The notes beneath the pieces were generated by a model. That model was not told where the DNA came from, did no database searches, and saw nothing but the letters and a program-made list of their open reading frames with translations. From Desulfobacterales bacterium HSG16 (lineage in GTDB: Bacteria; Desulfobacterota; Desulfobacteria; Desulfobacterales; HSG16), in NCBI GenBank assembly GCA_030377965.1, contig JAUCGE010000030.1, forward strand, positions 1-32,111: a stretch of 32,111 bases of DNA, in the 5' to 3' direction. Positions within the stretch are counted from its first letter, which is position 1. Every line of letters begins with the position of its first letter. This document shows positions 20,547 through 27,624 of the stretch, piece by piece. The position numbers and the translations under genes were made by a program.

Positions 20547-22013
20547 TTATAAAACCGGCAGGTAAACATGAAAAGCAGTGCCTGATCCAGGAGTGCTTTC
20601 CATCTGAATCATGCCTTCATGAGATTCCACTATATTTTTCACAATAGGAAGTCCCAGCCCTGTTCCTGTTATCATTCGGGTTTTTTCATTTTTAACGCGA
20701 TAAAACCTTTCGAAAATTCGCGGCTGATCCTCTTCGGGAATGCCAAAGCCCGTATCTTTTACGCTTACTCTCAGGTATTCGTTTTCGATACTGGCAGAAA
20801 TGGTTATATGGCTGCCGGAAGGACTGTATTTGATGGCATTTGTAATCAGGTTGGAAAAAACTTCTTCCATGTTTTGCAGATTGGCATTTACATTTGGGAG
20901 AGGCTGCAATAAATCGAGGTGAATGTCGATCTGTTTTTCATCTGCTGCCGCTTTATGAAAATCGGCCTGCTCATTCAATAAACTGCTCATGGCTATCGAT
21001 TCTTTTTCCATGATAATCAGCCCTGATTCGATTTTTGCAAGGTCAAGCAATTCGGTAGTCATGTTGGAAAGGGCAAGAAGCTTTTGAGACGACCGATCCA
21101 GCATATTTTTCTGTTTGTCACTGATTTCTCCTGCCAGACCGTCACAAATTACATTTATCTGGGCAAGTACCGAATTGATGGGGCTTCGAATTTCATGTGA
21201 AACCATTGAAACAAAATCCGATTTCATCTGATCCATCTGTTTAAGAGCAGTAATGTCTCTTAAAAGTGTAATAGATCCTATAATTCTTTGTAAACGATCT
21301 CTGAACGGAAGACATTTTGCACTATATATTTTTTCTTTTTTTTCTGCTTCATCTAAAATAACAAGTTCTTCGACATGTTCTACAAATTTGGATTCTTCAG
21401 AGTTCAATGTTTTTTCGATAAGAGCATTCAATTGCTCGTTCCCGGTCAGTTCTGCCAGAGGTCGATCTATAGCACTTTTTCCCTTGTAGCCCATTATTCT
21501 CTGAAAAGTTGGATTTGCAAGCACCACTCGTTTTTGAGCGTCTGTGGTCATAACTCCATCTGTCAGATGGTTGATTAAGGTTCGCAGACGGGTTTTTTCG
21601 GTGGCAATATCCTGGAGTGCTCTGGTAAATTCTATGGCTTTTGCGACTATTACCCTGAGTTGATCCGGGGAAAAGGGTTTGGGGATAAAATCGAGCGCTC
21701 CTTTTTTCATAGCCTCAATGGAATGCTCGATTGTTGCATAGCCGGTTATTACAATTATGACAGTTTCCGGATGTATTGCTTTGACATGGTTTAATACTTC
21801 AAACCCTGAATATCCTGGCATCATCAAGTCGAGAAGAACCACATCGAAATGCTCTTTTTCAATCATCCCAATACCGATTTCTCCATTTTCAGCCATAAGG
21901 ACATCATATCCTTGTTCTGTAAGGACTTTACGGCAGCCTTCCCGAACACGCTTTTCATCGTCAATGATCAGTATTCGGGGTAAAAACTCCATATACTCGG
22001 AATCATGAGCCAT
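20547..22013 (-). CDS. Soluble REC-PAS-histidine kinase
   Basis: A 488-residue cytoplasmic signalling protein with no membrane helices. Residues ~12-128 are a receiver domain (IIDDEKR, phospho-acceptor Asp62 in LLDLMMPG, Lys112 in PKPF). Residues ~140-255 are a PAS domain (LINHLTDGVMTTDAQKRVVL). Residues ~262-330 are HisKA with His273 (VSMVSHEIRSPINSV). The HATPase has NLITNAIKYSPSG, VKDTGFGIP, FERFYRV and TGTGLGLPIVKNI. A receiver at the N-terminus means the kinase is probably controlled by phosphotransfer from another kinase, plausibly the PAS kinase encoded just upstream. AAGGAAG precedes the ATG. A 165-bp palindromic element separates the two kinase genes. Confidence 0.93.
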   Translation of the reverse strand: MAHDSEYMEFLPRILIIDDEKRVREGCRKVLTEQGYDVLMAENGEIGIGMIEKEHFDVVLLDLMMPGYSGFEVLNHVKAIHPETVIIVITGYATIEHSIEAMKKGALDFIPKPFSPDQLRVIVAKAIEFTRALQDIATEKTRLRTLINHLTDGVMTTDAQKRVVLANPTFQRIMGYKGKSAIDRPLAELTGNEQLNALIEKTLNSEESKFVEHVEELVILDEAEKKEKIYSAKCLPFRDRLQRIIGSITLLRDITALKQMDQMKSDFVSMVSHEIRSPINSVLAQINVICDGLAGEISDKQKNMLDRSSQKLLALSNMTTELLDLAKIESGLIIMEKESIAMSSLLNEQADFHKAAADEKQIDIHLDLLQPLPNVNANLQNMEEVFSNLITNAIKYSPSGSHITISASIENEYLRVSVKDTGFGIPEEDQPRIFERFYRVKNEKTRMITGTGLGLPIVKNIVESHEGMIQMESTPGSGTAFHVYLPVL

Positions 22014-22051
22014 GATATTTTCTTCCTTTCACTATTTTATTCCCTTTCTAC

Positions 22052-22216
22052 TTAGGGTCGTGGATGAAATTAATTCCATAAGATTGCGCCGAATTTGGAT
22101 CTGTGTTCAAGACGCATCAATGGGTGAATACTTATTGTCTGTACCCATTGATGCAACGAAGAAAACAGGTTACAGGCAAGCAAGGTTGTGGAAGTTATTT
22201 CATCCACGGCCCTTAT
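22052..22216. repeat. 165-bp near-complete palindrome (MITE-like element)
   Basis: The whole stretch folds on itself. The outer arms TCGTGGATGAAATTAATTCC (from 22058) and GGAAGTTATTTCATCCACGG (ending 22209) match at all but about 3 positions. The inner arms GCATCAATGGGT (22114-22125) and ACCCATTGATGC (22143-22154) are perfect. The DNA between them is also recognisably complementary, with small gaps. The loop is about 17 bases. There is no open frame inside. It fills most of the 228-bp gap between two kinase genes. I infer a non-autonomous palindromic element or a long structured RNA; no target-site duplication was identified. Confidence 0.7.
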
Positions 22217-22241
22217 CTAATTACAGGGGGACAATAATTCT

Positions 22242-23792
22242 TCACAATCCGATGCAGACAGACTCGCTGTAATCTGTACTGGGTTGATACAACGGAAATT
22301 CAAGCAGAAATGTTGTTCCTTTGGGACCGGTTTCTTTGATTGAAATATTGCCGCCGTTTTCATGAACGATACCATATACCGTACTGAGTCCCAAGCCCGT
22401 GCCTTTTCCAAGTTCCTTGGTTGTAAAAAACGGGTCAAACACCTTTGAAATATCGTCTTCACTGATGCCACACCCGGTATCTGACACTTCCAGGTATATC
22501 TTTTGCAGACCTTTGTTCCGCCAAGTGCAAAAAGTAAGACAGCCTTTCCTGTTCATAGCGTCTACAGCATTGAGTACAAGGTTTATGATTACCTGGTTAA
22601 GCTGATTTTTATCGACTTGCAAAAGCATCATATCATTGGATAAATTCCTGAATATCTCGATATTCATGAAAAATTCCTGATCGCGAACCAGGGCCATACT
22701 CTGTTCCAGGAGATCATTGATATGGATGACTTCTTTGGACGGGTTTGTCTGTCGGCTGTAGATTAGAAGATTTTTGACTATCTCCTTGCATCGGTTGGCA
22801 TCTTCGATGATGAATTCAAGGTCTTCCTTTCCAGGATCATCTGCTGCAATCCGCTCTAAAAACATATTGGCATATAGAAGAATACCGGTGAGAGGATTGT
22901 TTATTTCATGAGCCACCCCGGCGGACAATTGACCAAGAGATGCCATCTTTTCGGAATTTGCGCTTAGTTTTTCGACTTCTTTGAGCTTTTTTTCAACTTT
23001 GAGGCGTTCTCGAAGGTCGTTGTATATTCCCATTGTGCCGACTTCCATATTATCTTCGTAAATAATGGCAGCGGTCATACTCACGGGAACGGCTTCTCCC
23101 TCGGAATTGATGATGTCAATCCGGGTACTGGTCAACTTTCCTTTGCCGCCGTATTCATCGGATCGAAGTTTATTCATAATTTCTCTGGCAACGCCATGCG
23201 GATAGAGATGTTCCACGCCCCTGGTTTCAATTGATGTATTCAAAAACCCCATTGTATTGCCAAAAAGATCCTCAGCAGCCTGATTCATCAGAAGAATTCG
23301 TCCTTTTCGTGATGCTGCAATAATAGCGGAAGCTGAACTTTGAAGAACCCTCTGCATGAGTTCCAAAATTCCGGAAAGACGTTTTTCCAGAGTTTTGATA
23401 CGGGTCACATCCCTTAAACTTTCGATAATATGGGTGACTTCTCCCTCATCGTTTAAAATCGGAGAAAATACTCGTTCTTCCCAATGAGGGGTTTCGCCAG
23501 TTTTGATTTCCCGTAGAAGCGAGCATCCTTTTTTTTCCGTCAAAACCTTTCGAGCCGGACATTGTCGTGTCGAACATGGCCTGTCCTGAGCCTCAAAATA
23601 CTCATAGCATCGTTTTCCGATGACTTCATTTTTAGTGATTCCAAATTTTTCCAGGAATCTGGCATTTGCGGATAAAATCCGTTTTTTTGTATCGAGAATC
23701 AAGGTTGGAAAAGAAAGGGAATCGAAGAATCGATAATACCATTCATGGTCTATATTTGAATCTTTGGGCGTTATTTTAGAATTTTCAGACAT
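22242..23792 (-). CDS. Soluble PAS-PAS histidine kinase
   Basis: A 516-residue cytoplasmic kinase. The first PAS domain (~18-130) contains GKRCYEYFEAQDRPCSTRQC, cysteines 62, 73 and 78, a cluster seen in PAS domains of anaerobe kinases that could bind a redox cofactor. The second PAS domain is ~145-260. HisKA has His295 (SAGVAHEINNPLTGILLYAN), and the HATPase has NLVLNAVDAMN, VSDTGCGIS, FDPFFTTK and GKGTGLGLSTVYGIV. I start at ATG 23790-23792, which overlaps the end of the upstream ACT-like gene by 8 nt; an ATG 42 nt earlier would lie deeper inside that gene. No membrane segment, so the signal is cytoplasmic. No sigma-54 regulator is beside it; the REC-PAS-kinase and CheY of the same block are the nearest receivers. 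Confidence 0.92.
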   Translation of the reverse strand: MSENSKITPKDSNIDHEWYYRFFDSLSFPTLILDTKKRILSANARFLEKFGITKNEVIGKRCYEYFEAQDRPCSTRQCPARKVLTEKKGCSLLREIKTGETPHWEERVFSPILNDEGEVTHIIESLRDVTRIKTLEKRLSGILELMQRVLQSSASAIIAASRKGRILLMNQAAEDLFGNTMGFLNTSIETRGVEHLYPHGVAREIMNKLRSDEYGGKGKLTSTRIDIINSEGEAVPVSMTAAIIYEDNMEVGTMGIYNDLRERLKVEKKLKEVEKLSANSEKMASLGQLSAGVAHEINNPLTGILLYANMFLERIAADDPGKEDLEFIIEDANRCKEIVKNLLIYSRQTNPSKEVIHINDLLEQSMALVRDQEFFMNIEIFRNLSNDMMLLQVDKNQLNQVIINLVLNAVDAMNRKGCLTFCTWRNKGLQKIYLEVSDTGCGISEDDISKVFDPFFTTKELGKGTGLGLSTVYGIVHENGGNISIKETGPKGTTFLLEFPLYQPSTDYSESVCIGL

Positions 23793-24273
23793 ATTCTGGA
23801 ATTTCAAAAGCTTCCGACAACAATTTTTTTGCATCTGTTATCTCCCGTGAAGCCATGACAAGGGTGATGACTGATCCTGAAAAACCTGCTCCTATCAGAT
23901 TGATTTTTCCGTCAAGAGCATCGTAGACAGCCCCGGCAATGCCGTATCGGTCTCCGAAATGAGGGCCATGAAAAGTGATCAGCCCTACAGAGGCTTGTCT
24001 ATTGACACCGTTGATGATTCCGGTTTGTTCCAGATCCTTGAAAAATTCGAGTACCTGAGCTTCGGCTTTCTGCTCCACGACGCAGCGAAAGATCATTTTA
24101 CTTCCTATATCCTGGATCAGGGCAAATTTTAAGGATTCAATTTGTGAGTCAATCAAAACTTCGCCCAAATGCCCGATTTCGCGAATGTCGCAATTCACGA
24201 GTACCAGATCACAGGCCTCCTGAAATCCATATGTTTTAATGACAGATTCCCAATAAACAGCAATGGTTTCCAT
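23785..24273 (-). CDS. ACT-domain-like regulatory protein 2
   Basis: A 162-residue protein. The C-terminal half, VGLITFHGPHFGDRYGIAGA followed by VYDALDGKINLIGAGFSGSV and ITLVMASREITDAKKLLSEA, has the pattern of the aspartokinase-type ACT domain (strand, ligand-binding glycine turn, helix, strand, ITLV strand). The N-terminal half (FALIQDIGSKMIFRCVVEQK and following) may be a second, diverged ACT-like unit. ACT domains bind amino acids or other small ligands and change partner activity. It overlaps the PAS kinase start by 8 nt and follows ACT-like protein 1 by 17 nt, so it is probably an input module for that kinase. No catalytic domain is attached. Confidence 0.6.
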   Translation of the reverse strand: METIAVYWESVIKTYGFQEACDLVLVNCDIREIGHLGEVLIDSQIESLKFALIQDIGSKMIFRCVVEQKAEAQVLEFFKDLEQTGIINGVNRQASVGLITFHGPHFGDRYGIAGAVYDALDGKINLIGAGFSGSVITLVMASREITDAKKLLSEAFEIPEYV

Positions 24274-24290
24274 ATATTTTTTCCCAAATA

Positions 24291-24809
24291 TCAGGGTTGA
24301 ATTTGTTTTACATGAAATTCCGGTTTGAAAGGTGTATGATGATCCGGAAGGATGAAATACGATTTCAAGGCTTCTACCGCTTTTTCCATGAATTGATATC
24401 GGGTGACGAATGTGATGGCGGATATGGATGTGGCCATTGCATACACAGGAATTTCGACATTGGAAAAAGCTTTGAGTGTATATCCCAGCACATGGATACG
24501 GGACTTATGAGGAAAGATAGATAATAAACCCAGTTCCTCGCGAAACCAAATCCTGTTTTTAAGTGTGTCATATCCTTCTATGGGATATTCAATCTTTTGC
24601 CGGTCATTGTTCGATACACAGCATGACAAGTATATCTCGTCACCTTTTGTATTATGTGTAATCATGGAAGCATTGATTTTTTGCACGGTAAACAAACGGA
24701 ACAAAAGTCGGCCTGGATCAGTTTCCGAGGCCGTGTAATTCAGATTGGCCTGAACTATCCCGCCTGAATACTTGATGCCGCCAATTCGGAGTTTGTCATT
24801 TTCAACCAT
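24291..24809 (-). CDS. ACT-domain-like regulatory protein 1
   Basis: A 172-residue protein with no catalytic motif. The C-terminal part, SRIHVLGYTLKAFSNVEIPV, then YAMATSISAITFVTRYQFME and KAVEALKSYF, matches the ACT beta-alpha-beta layout of aspartokinase regulatory domains. The N-terminal part (LRIGGIKYSGGIVQANLNYT, GRLLFRLFTVQKINASMITH) could be another ACT unit. The resemblance to protein 2 in length and layout suggests an ancient duplication and a heteromeric pair. AAAGG precedes ATG 24807-24809. It is the second gene of the CheY-ACT-ACT-kinase series. The ligand cannot be told from sequence. Confidence 0.55.
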   Translation of the reverse strand: MVENDKLRIGGIKYSGGIVQANLNYTASETDPGRLLFRLFTVQKINASMITHNTKGDEIYLSCCVSNNDRQKIEYPIEGYDTLKNRIWFREELGLLSIFPHKSRIHVLGYTLKAFSNVEIPVYAMATSISAITFVTRYQFMEKAVEALKSYFILPDHHTPFKPEFHVKQIQP

Positions 24810-24926
24810 CTTATCAACCTTTAATTAATCCGATTCTTTTCAATACCGCTTCAAGGTTTCGATAGACAGCCTCTTCCCATTATGAAGGAAAGAGACTGCC
24901 GTGGTACAAAGCAAAAAAAGATATTT

Positions 24927-25316
24927 TTATGCTTCCATGTTATCCTTGATAATTTCCAGCAACTTATCGAGATCTATGGGCTTGGGAATAAAATCATCCG
25001 CAAGAGTGGTCTTTCCATCCATATGTGTATAACTTGTCGATGTCACGGAATCTGCAACAGCAGTCAGAAGAACCACGATAATGTCTTTGTACTGCGGATC
25101 TTTTTTCAACTCATCGCAGAGTTCATAACCGTTTTTCCGGGGCATCATGACATCCAGAACGAGCAGTGCCGGTTTTTCAGCCTTGATTTTTTCCAATGCT
25201 TCAACACCGTCGTAGGCTTTTTCTACCCGATATTGTTCGCTTTCAAGTTTCATTGCAACAGATTCTACCAAATCTGGATCATCATCAACTACCAGTATAA
25301 ATTTTTTATCACTCAT
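24927..25316 (-). CDS. CheY-like single-domain response regulator
   Basis: A 129-residue stand-alone receiver domain. VVDDDPD (9-15) is the acidic pocket, Asp55 in LVLDVMMPRKNGYE the phospho-acceptor, LLTA the switch strand and Lys112 (IPKPID) the conserved lysine. There is no output domain, so it must act by protein contact or as a phosphotransfer intermediate. An extended loop (TSTSYTHMDGKTTLADD) before the lysine is longer than in CheY. It is the first gene of the minus-strand signalling block, 118 bp upstream of ACT-like protein 1 and 132 bp after metF. Confidence 0.92.
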   Translation of the reverse strand: MSDKKFILVVDDDPDLVESVAMKLESEQYRVEKAYDGVEALEKIKAEKPALLVLDVMMPRKNGYELCDELKKDPQYKDIIVVLLTAVADSVTSTSYTHMDGKTTLADDFIPKPIDLDKLLEIIKDNMEA

Positions 25317-25407
25317 GAGTTTACTCCTTTTATTGTTTTGTTTTGATTGTAAAATTTAGAGACACGTAAAAACGCGTCGTTTTTTAATTATGTTACAGAA
25401 TTTATTG

Positions 25408-25433
25408 TAGGGGCAAACCCTTGTGGTTGCCCT
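25408..25433. repeat. GGGGCAA-type palindromic repeat after metF
   Basis: GGGCAAACC (25411-25419) and GGTTGCCC (25425-25432) pair with a one-base bulge and short loop. GTAGGGGCAACC-type palindromes are scattered in intergenic DNA of many bacteria. It lies between the stop of metF and the CheY gene and may help end the metF transcript. Confidence 0.6.
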
Positions 25434-25448
25434 CAGTACTCTTAAAAT

Positions 25449-26372
25449 TTATAGCTCAGGGCGAGGATACAACCCTGATCTTTTAACTATCTCAGGAACT
25501 ATCTGTTCCCATTCAATAGCCATTATATGGAATCCGTGAACGCCTTTCACATTTTTGAGTCGTTCGATGGATTCCACCGCGATATCAACACCTTCCTGGG
25601 CCTGTTTTTCTTTGGGAACTCCGGCCATCCGTTTAACTACTTCATCGGGTACATCCATACCGGGAACTCTGTTTTTCATGTAACGGGCCATGCCCGCTGA
25701 TTTCATAGGAGTTATTCCGGGCATGATATATACTTTTTTATCAAGTCCCCGATCACAGATACCTTCCATCCATTTCTCGAATTTATCAAGATTATAGATA
25801 CACTGGGTCTGGACAAAATCGACACCGGCATTTATCTTTTTTGCCAGTCGGGCCACTCTCAATTCAAAAGGATCGGCAAATGGGTTTGCAGCCGCTCCAA
25901 TGAACATTTGAGGAGGATTTAAAATCTTGTCTCCTCCCTGGAAAATACCCTCTTCTCTCATCTGTTTAACGGTTTGAATCAATTGTACGGAGTCGAGGTC
26001 ATAAACATTTGCGGCCATTGGATGATCGCCAAATTTGGGATGATCGCCGGACAGGCAGAGCATGGTATTTATACCAAAGGCATATGCCCCGATGATATCA
26101 CTCTGCATAGCCAGGCGATTTCTGTCTCTGGTCACCATCTGCAAAATAGGGTCGAGTCCCATTTCACGGATGATAATACATGCTGCAAGGCTTGACATAC
26201 GCACCATAGCCGTCTGATTGTCGGTTACATTGATGCCGTCCACATACCCTTTGAGCATAGCAGCTTTTTCTCTGACTTTGTCCGGCAGAGCTCCTCTTGG
26301 TGGGCCGCATTCCGAAGTGACTGCCAACTGTCCTGAAGTCAGGACTTTTTCCAATACGCTTTCCGTTTTCAT
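25449..26372 (-). CDS. metF: Methylenetetrahydrofolate reductase, HdrA-linked type (MetF)
   Basis: A 307-residue TIM-barrel flavoenzyme of the MetF family that partners with MetV. Signatures are TSECGPPRGALPDK (catalytic Glu), DGINVTDNQTAMVRMSSL, TRDRNRLAMQSDIIGA, CLSGDHPKFGDHP (the RGD-type Asp), GVDFVQTQCIYNLDKF (the folate-site Gln) and YIMPGITPMKSAGMARYM. It differs from the canonical gene at 18631 by the extra C-terminal HIMAIEWEQIVPEIVKRSGL. Its ATG overlaps the metV stop by one base (TAATG). In Moorella-type systems MetF-MetV works with HdrA and MvhD in methylene-THF reduction for the Wood-Ljungdahl methyl branch, used in reverse by some sulfate reducers; this role is inferred from context. 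Confidence 0.93.
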   Translation of the reverse strand: MKTESVLEKVLTSGQLAVTSECGPPRGALPDKVREKAAMLKGYVDGINVTDNQTAMVRMSSLAACIIIREMGLDPILQMVTRDRNRLAMQSDIIGAYAFGINTMLCLSGDHPKFGDHPMAANVYDLDSVQLIQTVKQMREEGIFQGGDKILNPPQMFIGAAANPFADPFELRVARLAKKINAGVDFVQTQCIYNLDKFEKWMEGICDRGLDKKVYIMPGITPMKSAGMARYMKNRVPGMDVPDEVVKRMAGVPKEKQAQEGVDIAVESIERLKNVKGVHGFHIMAIEWEQIVPEIVKRSGLYPRPEL

Positions 26373-27037
26373 TATGCCAAATCCTCTCTGACAATCTTTC
26401 TGGGGCCGCCGTCACGGCTGGTCCGCCAATCTTTTGCAACCATAACCTCTTCGTACCGGTCTTGTATGCCCAACTCTTTCATCCTGTCCCAGATCAACTG
26501 CCAGGCACATTCCACATCATCGCTTATTTCGCATTTACCTGATGTCGATCCACCGCAGGGCCCGTTCAACAGGCGCTTGGAGCATCGAGCCACAGGACAT
26601 ATGCCGCCGGTCAGTCCCAGTATGCAGTCTCCACAGCCCTGGCATCGTTCAGCCCATACCCCCTGGCTTACCGAAGCGCCCATGAATTTGGTGTTAACCG
26701 CAGGATATACAGGTTTATTCTTGTATCTTCTCGCAACTTCCTGAACTCCGCAGCCGCAGGCCATTGACAGAACAGCGTCGGCCGCATCGATCATTGTCAC
26801 CAGTTCTTCCACGTATTCCGGGTCGCATTGCCTTTCCAGGGTCAATTCCGTAATCTCAAGGGTTCGGCCTTCTTTCATGAAAGCCATACGGAGGGCAGAT
26901 GCGAGCAAACCCACTTCCTTGCGTCCGCCAGCAGCGCAGACTGTTACGCATTCATTGCATCCTACGAGCAGAATTCGATCATAGGGCCGGATACATTCGA
27001 TAATCTCTTCCAAAGGTTTTCGTTCAGCGGTAATCAT
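26372..27037 (-). CDS. metV: MetV-type methylene-THF reductase partner subunit
   Basis: A 221-residue cysteine-rich protein, member of the MTHFR C-terminal-domain family (MetV), needed for MetF activity in acetogens. Cysteines come in groups: 27, 30 and 34 (LLVGCNECVTVCAAGG), 71, 94 and 96 (SMACGCGVQE), then 132, 135 and 138 (RCQGCGDCILG), 147, 152, 161 and 169 (CPVARC, GPCGG, KCE). They suit one or more metal or Fe-S centres. No membrane segment. It directly precedes metF with a one-base overlap and lies 146 bp after mvhD. That gap holds a 7-bp inverted repeat (27129-27135/27156-27162) and no gene. Confidence 0.9.
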   Translation of the reverse strand: MITAERKPLEEIIECIRPYDRILLVGCNECVTVCAAGGRKEVGLLASALRMAFMKEGRTLEITELTLERQCDPEYVEELVTMIDAADAVLSMACGCGVQEVARRYKNKPVYPAVNTKFMGASVSQGVWAERCQGCGDCILGLTGGICPVARCSKRLLNGPCGGSTSGKCEISDDVECAWQLIWDRMKELGIQDRYEEVMVAKDWRTSRDGGPRKIVREDLA

Positions 27038-27183
27038 TTAATATCCTTTCAGCAGCCGTTAAGCAATACCTTTAATCTGACCTGACGGTTGCAAAACGCT
27101 TTTACAAAACGTTTATTTTTTTCTTTACAACAACGATTCAGCATTCAGCCTTTACCGTTGTTTCTGCATGGCAATCCATTCAA

Positions 27184-27624
27184 TCATTCGTTGCTGGCTG
27201 CCTTCCGATTTGATGGAAATTTGGCAGGGTTAGGACCCAGTTTCCTGATTTTTTCCGTTATTGTTGTTGCAGTCTGGGCAAATACCTCTCCCATCCCCGC
27301 AGACATCATCACCATTTCCACCCGATCTCCGCCAATACCTGTTTCGTCAAGAAGTTTTTTCACATATTCGACACGATGGGCAGCATTCAGATTTCCCTTT
27401 TTAAAATGGCAGTCTCCTTCGAGGCATCCAGCCACATAAACTCCGTCCGCCCCTTTTTCCAGAGCCTTCATGATGTGGATAGCATCCACCTTGCCACTGC
27501 AAGGGACTCTTACTATCTTCACGTTGGGAGGATAGGGAATTCGTTTGCTTCCGGCCATATCAGCCGCAGTGTATGCACAATAGTGACAACAAAATGCCAC
27601 TATTACAGGTTCGAATTTGTCCAT
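27184..27624 (-). CDS. mvhD: MvhD-type [2Fe-2S] electron-transfer subunit
   Basis: A 146-residue hydrogenase iron-sulfur subunit family protein that in other systems brings electrons to HdrA. Cysteine pattern Cys12, Cys13 and Cys16 (VAFCCHYCAYTAADMAG), Cys42 (VPCSGKVD), Cys67 and Cys72 (VAGCLEGDCHFKKGN) is diagnostic. No hydrogenase large or small subunit is present in the window, so the electron source is something else. The ATG shares one base with the hdrA stop (TGATG). An expected acceptor/donor pair with HdrA is inferred from this fixed order. Confidence 0.93.
   Translation of the reverse strand: MDKFEPVIVAFCCHYCAYTAADMAGSKRIPYPPNVKIVRVPCSGKVDAIHIMKALEKGADGVYVAGCLEGDCHFKKGNLNAAHRVEYVKKLLDETGIGGDRVEMVMMSAGMGEVFAQTATTITEKIRKLGPNPAKFPSNRKAASNE

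Noticed and set aside
24882-25346. Plus-strand frame of 154 codons across the CheY gene
   Set aside because: Antisense to an unmistakable receiver domain.
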